DNA of 64,000 bases from an uncultured Sphaerochaeta sp. (GTDB lineage Bacteria; Spirochaetota; Spirochaetia; Sphaerochaetales; Sphaerochaetaceae): positions 3,125,715-3,189,714 of the forward strand of contig NZ_OY781873.1 in assembly GCF_963677075.1 (NCBI RefSeq), written 5' to 3'. Every line of letters begins with the position of its first letter. Position 1 is the stretch's first letter. A program made the translations under genes and the position numbers. Positions 16,025 through 25,524 of the stretch are shown piece by piece. Under the pieces are notes generated by a model. It was not told the DNA's origin and ran no database searches. It was given only the letters and a program-made list of their open reading frames with translations.

Positions 16025-17482
16025 ATGATAAACTGGAAACTGGATCTTCGGCTGTTATCATTTATTGTGCTCTTTATTGGCCTGCTTATGGGCATCCCTA
16101 CTGCCCTGGCTTTCAATTATCAGGAAACAGATGCCATCAAAGGATTTTTAGTAGCATATGCTGCCATTGCAATTTTTTGCACCACCATCCTTATCAGTAC
16201 CGGGAAGTCACAGAATAAGCAGATGCTCGCACGTGATGGATACCTCGTGGTAACCCTGACGTGGGTCATCGCAACCGCATTCTCAGCCATCCCTTTGGTA
16301 GCCAGTGGAGCCTATGTAGACTATCCCAGCGCCTACTTTGAGATCATGAGTGGCTTCACTACCACAGGAGCCACGGTACTGCCGGAAATTGAGAGTCTAC
16401 CCAAATCCATCCTGTTCTGGCGTTCACAAACCAACTGGTTGGGCGGTATGGGAATCGTGGTACTCTTCGTAGCACTGCTACCAGCCCTTGGTGTCAGTGG
16501 AGCACTGCTCGTTGGAGCTGAAACGGTTGGCCCAACAAAAGACAAGCTTACTCCCAAGATCAAGAATACTGCCCTTATACTCTGGTCAATCTATATCGGT
16601 TTCTCTGTACTCGAAACCATCTTGCTTCTCTTGGGCGGACTATCTCTCTACGATGCAGTTACCGTTACTTTTTCGACCATGGCCGCAGCCGGATTCTGTG
16701 TAAAGAATTCATCCATAGGGACATTCTCAAGCCTCTATGTCGATGTTGTGGTCACCATATTCATGCTTATTGCTGGAGCCAACTTTGCACTCTACTACAA
16801 GGCCATCAGTGGAAAATTGAAATCCGTTCTGAGGGATGGTGAGCTTCGCTTCTATCTTGGTATCTGGGCATTGGTGGCACTGCTTGCAGCTTGGCATCTC
16901 ACATTTTCAAATACCTATGGTTCCTTCGGTGAGGCTTTCCGCTACAGTGCATTTCTCACTGCATCCATTCTCACCACCACAGGTTTTGCTACCACTGACT
17001 ATGTGCTCTGGCCTGCCTTTCCGCAGATGCTTTTCTTTCTGCTCTTCTTCATCGGAGGATCGGCAGGATCTGCCGGGGGTGGTGTCAAGGTGGTCAGGAT
17101 TGCCACGCTCTTCAAGATGGGGAGAGCCCACATCAAACAGAGAATTCACCCAAAAGGAATTTTCCAGGTAAGGGTCGGCCATACTACCGTTCCAGAAGAA
17201 CTGATGCGTTCCATTGCGACCTTCTTTGGTGTCTACATATTTACAGGAGTTATCGGAGCCGTTCTGATCTCCTTGAGTGGACTTGACCCCTTTTCCAGTG
17301 TCGCCGCATCTTTCCTCTGCCTTGGCAATATAGGGATTGGGTTTGCTGAGGTCGGCCCCACAGGCAATTTTGCATTTCTTCCCTCAGCTCTGAAATGGGT
17401 GTGTGCCTTCCTGATGCTGGTAGGGCGTCTTGAATTGTTTACCGTTTTTGTCCTGTTTTCAAAACATTTCTGGAAGCGTTGA
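16025..17482 (+). CDS. trkH: potassium uptake membrane protein TrkH
   Basis: A 485-residue ion-conducting subunit with about ten hydrophobic spans and the repeated pore-loop signatures of the Trk/Ktr/HKT family (SGFTTTGATVLPEIESLP, ASILTTTGFATTDY, FIGGSAGSAGGGVKVVR, LGNIGIGFAEVGP). The ATG at 16025 is used because AGGAT lies four bases before it; an in-frame TTG at 16010 overlaps the end of trkA. It works with TrkA to take up K+ driven by the membrane potential. Confidence 0.95.
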   Translation: MINWKLDLRLLSFIVLFIGLLMGIPTALAFNYQETDAIKGFLVAYAAIAIFCTTILISTGKSQNKQMLARDGYLVVTLTWVIATAFSAIPLVASGAYVDYPSAYFEIMSGFTTTGATVLPEIESLPKSILFWRSQTNWLGGMGIVVLFVALLPALGVSGALLVGAETVGPTKDKLTPKIKNTALILWSIYIGFSVLETILLLLGGLSLYDAVTVTFSTMAAAGFCVKNSSIGTFSSLYVDVVVTIFMLIAGANFALYYKAISGKLKSVLRDGELRFYLGIWALVALLAAWHLTFSNTYGSFGEAFRYSAFLTASILTTTGFATTDYVLWPAFPQMLFFLLFFIGGSAGSAGGGVKVVRIATLFKMGRAHIKQRIHPKGIFQVRVGHTTVPEELMRSIATFFGVYIFTGVIGAVLISLSGLDPFSSVAASFLCLGNIGIGFAEVGPTGNFAFLPSALKWVCAFLMLVGRLELFTVFVLFSKHFWKR

Positions 17483-17588
17483 TAGAAAAACCATAGCTTG
17501 TCTGACATGTGGGTGGATTTTTTTCCACAGATTCCGTAAGATGGCAAAAAACCGGGTCAGTACACCCGATATGAGAAAGGAGCCTCAG

Positions 17589-18722
17589 ATGAAAAACATC
17601 CTCTTGATCCCCGATTCCTTCAAGGGAACCATGAGTTCTGAACAGATCTGTTCCATCATGGACAGAGCTATCAAGCGCCACTACAGCGATGCAAAAGTCA
17701 CCAGTATCCCGGTCGCAGACGGAGGAGAAGGGAGCGTAGATGCTTTTCTTCAAGCCCTCGGTGGGGAGAAACGTATCGTAACTGTGCAAGGCCCCTTTGG
17801 ACAACTCATGGAAAGTTTCTATGGAATTATCAAGGGCGATACTGCTGTCATCGAGATGGCTTCCTGCGCAGGGCTTCCCCTGGTAGGAGATGAACTCCGC
17901 CCGGACAAGACCACAACCTATGGCGTTGGACAGCTTATGCTTGATGCAGCAAAAAACGGTTGCAAGCACATCATCGTCGGTCTTGGAGGCAGTTCCACCA
18001 ATGATGGTGGGTGCGGTGCTGCAGCCGCTTGCGGTGTTGTGTTCAAGGATAAGGATGGCAATGCATTTGTTCCTACCGGAGGAACGATGGATCAGGTCGT
18101 ATCGATTGACACATCAGATCTCGATCCAGCTCTCAAGCAGGTAACCATCACCACCATGTGTGACATCGACAACCCATTCCATGGGACCAATGGTGCAGCC
18201 TATATTTTCGGACCACAGAAAGGCGCAGATCCTGAGATGGTAAAAGTACTGGATTCCAACCTTAAAAGTCTCGCTGGAGTAATCAAGAAAGATCTGGGTA
18301 TTGACGTACAGGCAATCCCCGGCAGTGGAGCAGCAGGTGGAATGGGTGGCGGCATGGCTGCCTTCTTCTCCTCTACCCTGCAGATGGGAATCGAAACCGT
18401 ATTGGATACCGTCAACTTCGACTCCCTGCTCAAGGAAGCAGACCTGGTCCTGACCGGTGAAGGCAAGATAGATGGCCAGTCTCTCAGGGGCAAGGTGGTT
18501 ATCGGAGTATCCAGACGTGCCAAGAAAGCCAAGGTACCGGTACTCGCTATCGTAGGAGATATCGGGGATGACGTGGAAGGTGCCTATGACGAGGGTGTTA
18601 CCGGCATTTTCTCGATCAATAGAGTCGCAGTTGAGTTCAAGAAGGCGAAGGGCCGGGCTCCAGAGGATATGGAGAAGACCATCGACAACCTGATGCGATT
18701 CACCAAGCAGATGGGACTGTGA
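17589..18722 (+). CDS. glycerate kinase (GlxK/GarK type)
   Basis: A 377-residue glycerate 2-kinase of the GlxK fold, which phosphorylates D-glycerate with ATP. Family motifs are IPDSFKGTMSSEQI, VADGGEGSVDAF, GLGGSSTNDGG(C)GAAAACG and TGEGKIDGQSLRGKV. AAGGAG precedes ATG 17589; longer upstream reading without homology was not used. The stop overlaps the GTG start of alkD (GTGA). It is 106 bp behind trkH and may have its own promoter. No glyoxylate or tartronate genes are adjacent. Confidence 0.93.
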   Translation: MKNILLIPDSFKGTMSSEQICSIMDRAIKRHYSDAKVTSIPVADGGEGSVDAFLQALGGEKRIVTVQGPFGQLMESFYGIIKGDTAVIEMASCAGLPLVGDELRPDKTTTYGVGQLMLDAAKNGCKHIIVGLGGSSTNDGGCGAAAACGVVFKDKDGNAFVPTGGTMDQVVSIDTSDLDPALKQVTITTMCDIDNPFHGTNGAAYIFGPQKGADPEMVKVLDSNLKSLAGVIKKDLGIDVQAIPGSGAAGGMGGGMAAFFSSTLQMGIETVLDTVNFDSLLKEADLVLTGEGKIDGQSLRGKVVIGVSRRAKKAKVPVLAIVGDIGDDVEGAYDEGVTGIFSINRVAVEFKKAKGRAPEDMEKTIDNLMRFTKQMGL

Positions 18723-19417
18723 ACCGAACAGCATTGATAGAGAGGCTCAGCGAACTTGCTGAGCCTTCTTATCGCTCATTCCAGCTGAAACTACAAGTCT
18801 CAAATGGAGTGGTGTATGGAGTCAGGGCACCAGCACTACAGAAGTTGGCAAAACACATTGCCTCAACGCAGGGCATGTCTCTTTTTACAGAACTGCTCCA
18901 CAGTGATTCCCTCTCCTATGAAGAGACCATCATCCTCTATAAGCTCTTTGGTCTGATATCCCTCACACAAGAGGAGCGGCTTGCCTATTTGCCTGCACTG
19001 TTACCCTACAACAATAGCTGGGCCACCAATGACTGCCTCGCATCTGAGATGAAATGGATACGGAGCAATAGGGATTTCTACTTCCCCTACTTCAATGAGT
19101 TGCTAACACACGAAGCCCCCTATGATAAGCGGCTTGGAGTTGTCACCCTGATGATCTTCTACCTTGAACCGGCCACCATAGAAGAAGTCTTACAGAAAAT
19201 CTCTCATGTTGAGAGCGATCACTACTACGTTATGATGGCACTTGCCTGGGCGTATACAAGTGCATACTGCAAGGACAAGGAGAAAACCCTTCCCTACCTG
19301 CAACCCGGGATTCTTGCTGAGAAGGTAAGAAAAAAAGCCATCCAGAAGTGTATTGAATCACGCTTGGTCAGTGATGAGGACAAAACACGACTCAAGGCTC
19401 TCAGGCAAGCACCCTGA
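18719..19417 (+). CDS. DNA alkylation repair protein, AlkD family
   Basis: A 232-residue all-helical HEAT-like repeat protein of the AlkD family, DNA glycosylases that remove 3-methyl- and 7-methylpurines. The family segment YNNSWATNDCLASEMKW holds the conserved Trp and Asp, followed by RLGVVTLMIFYL. The GTG start overlaps the glycerate kinase stop, so translation is coupled. The last 17 bp overlap the convergent dipeptidase gene. The exact lesion specificity is unknown. Confidence 0.85.
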   Translation: MNRTALIERLSELAEPSYRSFQLKLQVSNGVVYGVRAPALQKLAKHIASTQGMSLFTELLHSDSLSYEETIILYKLFGLISLTQEERLAYLPALLPYNNSWATNDCLASEMKWIRSNRDFYFPYFNELLTHEAPYDKRLGVVTLMIFYLEPATIEEVLQKISHVESDHYYVMMALAWAYTSAYCKDKEKTLPYLQPGILAEKVRKKAIQKCIESRLVSDEDKTRLKALRQAP

Positions 19418-20315
19418 GCGCATTCCCAGACCACATCCCTTCAAGGTCGGTGGGTGAGAATCCTCTCTTGGCAAGTGCATCCCAAAGTTTGTCCATCTTA
19501 CTGTAGTGATCAATTTCCAATGTCCCATAGATTCCATCAAAATCAGTCCCCACAGCAATCACCTGAGATCCTCCAACTTGTTTGAGATGACATGCATGTC
19601 TTACCATTGCCTCCAAGCTGCTGTGTCCCCAGTCTTCTGAAAGAAAGGAAGGACAGAAATTCAGGCCAACCACACCACCAGCATCCGCAATCTTTCGAAT
19701 CATCGCATCACTGAGATTCCTGCTGTGGTTGGTGATCGCCCTGCAGTTGGAATGACTCGCGATGAAAGGTCTTCCAGCGACCTTCGCTACATCATAGAAC
19801 CCATCATCATTAAGATGAGAAACATCAACAAGAATGCCATTCCTTTCCATTTCTGCAACTGCTTCATACCCGAAGGGTTTCAATCCACCCGTCTTTCCAT
19901 TGGGATACCCTAGATCATTTTCCTTGTTCCAGATCAGGGTGGCCATCCTCACACCCCAGGAAGCAAGGATGGAAATCCGGTGCAGCTCTCCTTCCAGTAT
20001 CTGGAACTCCTCACAGCTCAGTAAGGCACCCTGGACAGGATTGTTGCGTATCTCCTCGGCAGTCCGCACTTGGACAATCCGATTATCAGCAATGGAGATT
20101 TCCTCTAGGAAGCGGTCATGCATCCGCACTACTGTCTCCCAGGGAGCAATCCCTTGCTCCAAGGGAACATAGAGGGCAAAGGTAGTAGTAATGCTTCCTG
20201 CCATCTCCATCCACCTTACATCAGTGTGCCCATCATTCTCGATGAGAGAACCATGTGACTCGCCAGCCTCGAGAGCATAGATGGTGTCACAATGTAAATC
20301 GATAAGTGGATGCAT
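19401..20315 (-). CDS. membrane dipeptidase, peptidase family M19
   Basis: A zinc dipeptidase of 304 residues (renal dipeptidase family). Metal ligands are visible in LIDLHCDTIYAL (HxD), the bridging Glu in LLSCEEFQIL, and His residues in VDVSHLN and ASHSNCRA. Substrate-site GTDFDGI follows. The ATG at 20315 was chosen for its GGGAG ribosome site; a TTG eleven codons upstream is less likely. No signal peptide is seen, so despite the family name it is probably cytoplasmic and may hydrolyse dipeptides or D-amino-acid dipeptides. Confidence 0.92.
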   Translation of the reverse strand: MHPLIDLHCDTIYALEAGESHGSLIENDGHTDVRWMEMAGSITTTFALYVPLEQGIAPWETVVRMHDRFLEEISIADNRIVQVRTAEEIRNNPVQGALLSCEEFQILEGELHRISILASWGVRMATLIWNKENDLGYPNGKTGGLKPFGYEAVAEMERNGILVDVSHLNDDGFYDVAKVAGRPFIASHSNCRAITNHSRNLSDAMIRKIADAGGVVGLNFCPSFLSEDWGHSSLEAMVRHACHLKQVGGSQVIAVGTDFDGIYGTLEIDHYSKMDKLWDALAKRGFSPTDLEGMWSGNALRVLA

Positions 20316-20335
20316 AAAAAAGTTCTCCCGGGTAG

Positions 20336-20364
20336 TTGCCGATAGCAAATAATTGTAGTATGTT
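20336..20364 (+). promoter_or_regulatory. candidate promoter of trxA
   Basis: TTGCCG (20336-20341), 17 bp, TATGTT (20359-20364), about 55 bases before the thioredoxin ATG. It overlaps the start region of the divergent dipeptidase gene. Confidence 0.35.
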
Positions 20365-20420
20365 AATCATGCAATACAAGAAACACAAAACGTAGTAAAC
20401 GTACAGAATAGGAGTTTAAG

Positions 20421-20732
20421 ATGGTTAAGAATGTAACAAAGAGCACATATGAAGCTGAAGTTTTGAAAAGTGATGTTCCCGTTGTAGTTGATTTCTGGGC
20501 ACCATGGTGCGGTCCTTGCCGAATGCAGGGCCCCATCCTTGATCAGCTCGACAAAGAAATGGATGGCAAATTGAAGGTCGTCAAAGTGAATGTTGATGAA
20601 GAAGGCGAACTGGCCATGACCTTTGGCGTGCAGTCCATTCCCACCTTGCTTTTCTACAAGGACGGCAAAGTTGCGGACAAGGCAATTGGCGTACGTGACG
20701 CAAATGCTGTGAAGAAGGCTCTCGGCCTCTAA
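20421..20732 (+). CDS. trxA: thioredoxin
   Basis: A 103-residue thioredoxin with the classic active site WCGPC (C30 and C33), the cis-proline segment SIPTLLFYKDGK and the usual VVVDFWAPW strand. It reduces protein disulfides in the cytoplasm, with electrons from thioredoxin reductase (not in the window). It is a single-gene unit with its own terminator at 20753. Confidence 0.97.
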   Translation: MVKNVTKSTYEAEVLKSDVPVVVDFWAPWCGPCRMQGPILDQLDKEMDGKLKVVKVNVDEEGELAMTFGVQSIPTLLFYKDGKVADKAIGVRDANAVKKALGL

Positions 20733-20752
20733 ACCTAAAACCTATAACCCAG

Positions 20753-20786
20753 ACCCACAGGGCATGTCTCTGTGGGTTATTTTTTC
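20753..20786 (+). terminator. intrinsic terminator of trxA
   Basis: ACCCACAG and CTGTGGGT form a perfect 8-bp stem with a 9-base loop, followed by TATTTTTTC. A typical rho-independent terminator. Confidence 0.88.
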
Positions 20787-20825
20787 ATCCCATGATTCTT
20801 TTTGGAGAAACTTATTCAATTTGTG

Positions 20826-20855
20826 TTGACAGATTGTTTCTGCTTATAGTAACAT
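20826..20855 (+). promoter_or_regulatory. candidate promoter of trpB
   Basis: TTGACA (20826-20831), 18 bp, TAACAT (20850-20855), 25 bp before the trpB ATG. The leader is too short for a trp leader peptide or a T-box, so no attenuation is apparent. Confidence 0.5.
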
Positions 20856-20880
20856 CACACCCAACACAAGGAGATATCCA

Positions 20881-22164
20881 ATGCAAAACATGCTTACCAA
20901 AGAGATCAATACTACCAATCTACCCGATACCGAAGGTCGCTTCGGAGAATTCGGAGGGTCCTACATTCCTCCACAGCTACAAACTGTCATGGATGAGATT
21001 ACTCAAGCCTATGAAGAAATTGTTCAGGACCCTGCATTTCTCGAGGAACTTTCCTACCTCCAGCGACACTATGTTGGAAGGCCCAGTCCTGTCTATCATG
21101 CAAAGCGCCTCAGCGAAGCGGTTGGTGGGGCACAGATTTATCTCAAACGAGAAGACCTGAACCATACTGGTGCTCACAAGATCAACCACTGTATTGGAGA
21201 AGTGTTGCTTGCCAAGAAACTGGGCAAGAAGAAGGTCATCGCTGAAACTGGAGCAGGACAACACGGAGTTGCCCTTGCAACTGCAGCTGCTCTGCTTGGA
21301 CTTGAGTGTGACATCTACATGGGAGAGGTAGACATCAAGAAAGAAGCCCCCAATGTAAGTAGGATGAAGATTCTAGGTGCCCAGGTTATCGAGGTTACCA
21401 GAGGAACAAAAACACTCAAGGATGCAGTGGATGCAGCTTTTGAAGCATATCTGAAAGACCCCGATACCCAAATATACTGCATAGGCTCTGTGGTGGGACC
21501 CCACCCCTTCCCCATGATGGTTAGGGATTTCCAGAGTGTAGTGGGAATCGAGGCAAAGTCACAGATTCAAGAATTGGCCGGCCGTCTCCCTGAAGCGGTA
21601 GTTGCTTGTGTAGGGGGTGGATCGAATGCTATGGGCATCTTCAGTGCCTTCCTTGAAGACACAGAGGTTGCGCTCTACGGAGTTGAACCAGCTGGAAAAG
21701 GGCTGGATACCCCCGACCATGCAGCAACCATTACCAAAGGCAAGGTAGGCATCCTACATGGATTCAAGAGTCTCTTATTGCAGGATGAGAGTGGGGAACC
21801 ACTTCCTGTCTACTCCATTGCCAGTGGCTTGGATTATCCTGGCGTTGGTCCACAGCACAGTTACCTGCAAACCATCGGGAGAGTCAACTATGATAGTGCA
21901 ACCGACCATGAGGCCGTTGAGGCTTTCTACGGACTGAGCAGGATGGAAGGTATCATCCCAGCCCTGGAATCGAGCCACGCTGTTGCTCACGCCATCAAGC
22001 TTGCAAAGACCATGGAGAAGGATGAGATAATTTTGGTAAACCTCTCAGGTCGTGGTGACAAGGATATTGACTATGTCTTGGAACACTACCCCTTGGTTGA
22101 GTATGAACCAACGGGCAAGGAGAATGGGTTTGAGGAGTTCCTCTCCCATATCAAGAAACAGTAA
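20881..22164 (+). CDS. trpB: tryptophan synthase beta chain, stand-alone
   Basis: A 427-residue PLP enzyme that condenses indole with serine. The PLP lysine is K100 in HTGAHKINH, with the catalytic Glu in AETGAGQHG, the phosphate-binding loop [11 protein letters not shown], and the late serine-containing LSGRGDKD. Sequence features fit the ordinary TrpB1 type, which normally pairs with TrpA through the COMM region. No trpA or other trp gene is nearby and it forms a single-gene unit with its own promoter and terminator, so indole salvage is a possible role. Confidence 0.94.
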   Translation: MQNMLTKEINTTNLPDTEGRFGEFGGSYIPPQLQTVMDEITQAYEEIVQDPAFLEELSYLQRHYVGRPSPVYHAKRLSEAVGGAQIYLKREDLNHTGAHKINHCIGEVLLAKKLGKKKVIAETGAGQHGVALATAAALLGLECDIYMGEVDIKKEAPNVSRMKILGAQVIEVTRGTKTLKDAVDAAFEAYLKDPDTQIYCIGSVVGPHPFPMMVRDFQSVVGIEAKSQIQELAGRLPEAVVACVGGGSNAMGIFSAFLEDTEVALYGVEPAGKGLDTPDHAATITKGKVGILHGFKSLLLQDESGEPLPVYSIASGLDYPGVGPQHSYLQTIGRVNYDSATDHEAVEAFYGLSRMEGIIPALESSHAVAHAIKLAKTMEKDEIILVNLSGRGDKDIDYVLEHYPLVEYEPTGKENGFEEFLSHIKKQ

Positions 22165-22188
22165 CATTTTATCGATGGTATCTATACA

Positions 22189-22217
22189 AAAGGTCGGTCT
22201 CGATGAGGCCGACCTTT
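22189..22217. terminator. bidirectional hairpin between trpB and the PDC operon
   Basis: AAAGGTCGG and CCGACCTTT extend inward to a 13-bp stem (one G:T pair) with a GAT loop. It is flanked by TTTATA on the plus side and, on the minus strand, TTTTGTATAG. It probably ends both trpB and the convergent catabolic operon. Confidence 0.7.
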
Positions 22218-22248
22218 ATACTATCCTGATGATGCATGGAGGATGTTG

Positions 22249-22956
22249 TCAGCTTTTCAACCGATAATATTCCTCTAGGTTCTCCAAGTATACAAGGCCC
22301 TTCTCCTGCAAACGAGGACGCATGTTGTAGATATCAAGACCGAGCGTACCTTCAGCAAACATCGCTCGCTTCTCTGCTTCTTTCCTCTCACGCTCCAATC
22401 CTTTCTTGAGCACTTTTTCAGCATCCAAGCGCTCTACGATGACCACACCATCATCATCGGCTACCACCACATCGCCTGGATTAACCACCTGACCTGCACA
22501 AACGATGGGAATATTGACAGCACCAAGAGTCTCCTTGACCGTACCTTGTGCACTTACTGCCTTGGACCATACGGGAAATCCCATATCCTGAAAGGATGCA
22601 GTATCCCTCACCCCACCTTCTATGACAAGCCCTCTGACACCCCGAGCCATTGCAGACTCTGCCAAGAGATCACCAAAGAAACCACTGTCCGAGTCAGAGG
22701 TACAGGCAGCAATGAGAACATCTCCTGGTTTACAGAGTTCCATTGCCACATGAATCATCCAGTTATCACCCGGTTGCAACAAGACTGTGACAGCACTTCC
22801 CGCTATCTGCGCATGTGGATAAACAGGTCTGATGTATGGTTTCAGATACCCTGTCCTTCCCTGGGCTTCATGCACCGTGGCAACTCCAAGTTTGCCAAGC
22901 GCATCTATCGTTTCACGATTTGCACGTTCAATATTCTTAACTGCTACTGTCTTCAT
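22249..22956 (-). CDS. 4-carboxy-4-hydroxy-2-oxoadipate (CHA)/HMG aldolase
   Basis: A 235-residue RraA-fold aldolase, probably the last enzyme of the pathway: it cleaves CHA to pyruvate and oxaloacetate. It resembles LigK/GalC/ProA over the whole length, in particular [57 protein letters not shown] and [10 protein letters not shown]. The extra C-terminal tail separates these class II aldolases from RraA itself. Its ATG overlaps the galD stop (ATGA). The context of LigI, GalB and GalD homologues makes the CHA substrate much more likely than the RNase E inhibitor role. Confidence 0.88.
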   Translation of the reverse strand: MKTVAVKNIERANRETIDALGKLGVATVHEAQGRTGYLKPYIRPVYPHAQIAGSAVTVLLQPGDNWMIHVAMELCKPGDVLIAACTSDSDSGFFGDLLAESAMARGVRGLVIEGGVRDTASFQDMGFPVWSKAVSAQGTVKETLGAVNIPIVCAGQVVNPGDVVVADDDGVVIVERLDAEKVLKKGLERERKEAEKRAMFAEGTLGLDIYNMRPRLQEKGLVYLENLEEYYRLKS

Positions 22957-24047
22957 ACATTATCCTCTTCTGGTAGTAATAGTTCTCCACGGCTGAGAGA
23001 GCGGGCTGTACGTATAACTCCCGCACTCTTGACGATGGGGATATCTGCCCCTGCCTCAAGTTCAAGGCTTACCCCAATGCTCCCCGAAGGGTGCTCTACA
23101 AGGTATGAGTCTCCTTTGTACTGTTCTGGTAGTACTGCTACCTTCTCTGCAACGGTTCCAGGTACCAGACAGCCTGTTGCTACAGTGACCGCTGCAAGGA
23201 CACCAACTGCAGCATGGACCCGATGGGGAATGAAACTTCTTGTGGACACTATTCCTCCAGCTCGCGGGGGGGCTATGAGTGTCATCTTGGGAACAACTTT
23301 CTCACGTACATCTCCCAGGTTCATCATATGCCCTGCTTTCAGCCTGATGCTCTCAAGGCGCTGCTTGAGTTCAAGGTCATCAGAAAGTTCATCGGGAGTC
23401 TCATATCCACTCTTGCCAAGATCTTCTGCTCGAATAAGCACAACCGGCATCCCGTTATCGAGACAGGTAACAGGGATATCATCAATGATATCAATCTTAT
23501 TCCCTGTAGGCAGCAATGCTCCACAGGTTGCCCCTGTTATGCCTTCATACAAGCAACTGATCGGTGCGGATGTTCCAGGTACTCCATCAATTGCTACATC
23601 CCCGGCATAGGTAATCTTCCCATCAGGCGTTGAGACTCTTACCTTGCAAAGCGATTCGCTGTTCACCATAAAAACTCGGTATTCTGTGATTGGATCCTGG
23701 GAAGGGAGCATGCCTGTTTCCAGTGCGAAGGGAACAACGCCGGAGAGAATGTTGCCACAATTCTGGGTTCTGTCGGCTTTCCCTTCACCGAGAACAATCT
23801 GGACAAATTCATACTCAAGGTCTGCATCATCCCGTTTTGAGAGGGATACGATACCAACCTTGCTTGTAAGAGGGTCTGCTCCACCCAAACCGTCGATTTG
23901 TCTCACATCTGCTGGACCTCTCCCGCACATGGCGGCGATGAGGATTTGATCTTTCTCTTCCGTATTCTGCGGAAGGTCACCGGCGTTGAAGAAGAGCCCC
24001 TTGGAACTCCCTCCCCGGATTTGCATATAGGGAATTGCTTTCTGCAT
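22953..24047 (-). CDS. galD: 4-oxalomesaconate tautomerase (GalD)
   Basis: A 364-residue PrpF/DAP-epimerase fold isomerase that converts keto and enol forms of 4-oxalomesaconate. Strong match to Pseudomonas GalD as I recall it: [30 protein letters not shown] [57 protein letters not shown] and [16 protein letters not shown]. The ATG at 24047 is preceded by AAGGA at seven bases; a GTG one codon earlier is less well placed. It lies between the GntR regulator (14 bp) and the aldolase. Confidence 0.9.
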   Translation of the reverse strand: MQKAIPYMQIRGGSSKGLFFNAGDLPQNTEEKDQILIAAMCGRGPADVRQIDGLGGADPLTSKVGIVSLSKRDDADLEYEFVQIVLGEGKADRTQNCGNILSGVVPFALETGMLPSQDPITEYRVFMVNSESLCKVRVSTPDGKITYAGDVAIDGVPGTSAPISCLYEGITGATCGALLPTGNKIDIIDDIPVTCLDNGMPVVLIRAEDLGKSGYETPDELSDDLELKQRLESIRLKAGHMMNLGDVREKVVPKMTLIAPPRAGGIVSTRSFIPHRVHAAVGVLAAVTVATGCLVPGTVAEKVAVLPEQYKGDSYLVEHPSGSIGVSLELEAGADIPIVKSAGVIRTARSLSRGELLLPEEDNV

Positions 24048-24061
24048 CACTGTTTCCTTTC

Positions 24062-24709
24062 CTATAACAGGAGCTGATAGTTTTCCTGAAACACCTTCCG
24101 AACATTCATGATATGGGTGATCATCAAGGCTTCTGCTTCCTGACAGTTATGATTCTTGACTGCTTCAAAGATGGCCTCATGTTCACCGAAGGACTGATCA
24201 GATCGCTTGGGAATCAGGATAGTCTTGGTATTGTACTTCTTCATCTGATTCTTGAGATTCATGAGCAGGTTGGTTGCAGTCTTGTTGGGACAAGCATCAT
24301 AGATTACCTGATGAAACTTCTGGTTGTGTTGAGAGTAGGAAACCAGTTCCTGCTTTTCCTTCAGTACTCTCATCGTATCCAGTATACGTTTCATATTCTC
24401 AATATCAGACTCACTCAACACAGCACAGGCAAGCCGGATGATAAACCCTTCAAGCACACTCCTTAGTTCCAGGAAATCCAGTACCTCGTCAAGCGAGTAG
24501 GAGCGAACTTTCGCTCCCTTATTCTGCTCAATGGTAACCAGGGTATCCCGTTCCAACATCAAGAGTGCCTTCTTGATGGTATTTCGACTTACCTTGTACT
24601 GATTTGCCAGTTCCACTTCCCGGAGATTTTCACTTGGAGACAATGAGCCTGCTTCAATCTTTTTCTTAAGACTTTCATATACTGCTGCTGAGGGACCATT
24701 ACCTTTCAT
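24062..24709 (-). CDS. GntR-family transcriptional regulator (FCD type)
   Basis: A 215-residue regulator. The winged helix (ENLREVELANQYKVSRNTIKKALLML) covers about residues 20-70, followed by an all-helical FCD ligand domain with metal-site histidines (HNQKFHQVIYDACPN, HEAIFEAV, AEALMITHI). FCD regulators usually respond to organic acids. It is embedded between galB and galD, so it is probably the local repressor responding to PDC or a later intermediate. A candidate operator overlaps the operon promoter at 29356-29378. Confidence 0.92.
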   Translation of the reverse strand: MKGNGPSAAVYESLKKKIEAGSLSPSENLREVELANQYKVSRNTIKKALLMLERDTLVTIEQNKGAKVRSYSLDEVLDFLELRSVLEGFIIRLACAVLSESDIENMKRILDTMRVLKEKQELVSYSQHNQKFHQVIYDACPNKTATNLLMNLKNQMKKYNTKTILIPKRSDQSFGEHEAIFEAVKNHNCQEAEALMITHIMNVRKVFQENYQLLL

Positions 24710-24763
24710 ATACTCTCCGTTTATTCTACTGGTTTATACAACTATTCCAACATCCTACTTATT

Positions 24764-25498
24764 CTACAAAGAGGACACTGTTCGAGGGAATACCGATTGG
24801 AACCCCTCTGCATATTTGGCATCTTTTCCGCCAGCCTGTCCCCCGGAATTCCGCCTGAAATGATTTGCCCTATTTTGCGCCAGATTGGTGTAGTAGGTCC
24901 AAAGATGCTCCTGGCCCTGCATGCACTCAATTGCTGCCCGCTTCTGATCCCACACTTCTGTGATATCAAGGAAAACATCTGGCTTCCACTGCATCTGCTC
25001 AGTCTGGTGTGGTTCAAAGAGATACACCTGAGGAGCCCCAAGGATCTTCTCTCCTGGATTATGCCCCCAAGCCTGTGCAATCATCCTGCACTCAAGAAGT
25101 GCTTTGGTTACATACGAATGGTCCGTGTTGTACGGATCATAGAAGGAATGACTCATCATGAAATCCGGCTGTACCTTCCTGATGACATCAACAAGTCGGT
25201 ATTTCGCTTCCCTGTCCATCTCAAGGGGGTAGTCACCAAGGTCGAAGAATTGGATATCGTGGACATTCAGCGCCTTTGCTGCCGCCTCCGACTCTTTCCT
25301 TCTCTCAAGCTTCACCTGATCGATTGTCACATCTCCCTTCTTCCAATATTTGGCACTTTCACCTCGTTCTCCATAACTGAGACAGACAACAGTGACATCA
25401 TAGCCTGCCTTCTGGTGCAGAGCAATCGCTCCACCAGCTCTCCAAACAAAATCTGCTGCATGTGCACTCATGACTAGAGCGCTTTTATTGTTACTCAT
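24764..25498 (-). CDS. galB: 4-oxalomesaconate hydratase (GalB, PIG-L fold)
   Basis: A 244-residue zinc protein of the PIG-L/LmbE deacetylase fold that, in Pseudomonas GalB, hydrates 4-oxalomesaconate to CHA. It shows the metal motif SAHAADFVWRAGGA (H13 and D16), CLSYGERGES and the later histidine in DPYNTDHSYVTKALLE. The alanine-rich AHAAD variant, rather than AHPDD, is what I recall for GalB. The ATG at 25498 has GAGAGGA five bases upstream. It follows ligI by 26 bp. Without context it would be read as a sugar deacetylase. Confidence 0.85.
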   Translation of the reverse strand: MSNNKSALVMSAHAADFVWRAGGAIALHQKAGYDVTVVCLSYGERGESAKYWKKGDVTIDQVKLERRKESEAAAKALNVHDIQFFDLGDYPLEMDREAKYRLVDVIRKVQPDFMMSHSFYDPYNTDHSYVTKALLECRMIAQAWGHNPGEKILGAPQVYLFEPHQTEQMQWKPDVFLDITEVWDQKRAAIECMQGQEHLWTYYTNLAQNRANHFRRNSGGQAGGKDAKYAEGFQSVFPRTVSSL

Positions 25499-25524
25499 AC
25501 TATTCCTCTCAATCATTCAATACA

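Noticed and set aside
17430..18722. Longer glycerate kinase starting inside trkH
   Set aside because: The first 53 codons have no homology and a strong ribosome site stands before ATG 17589.
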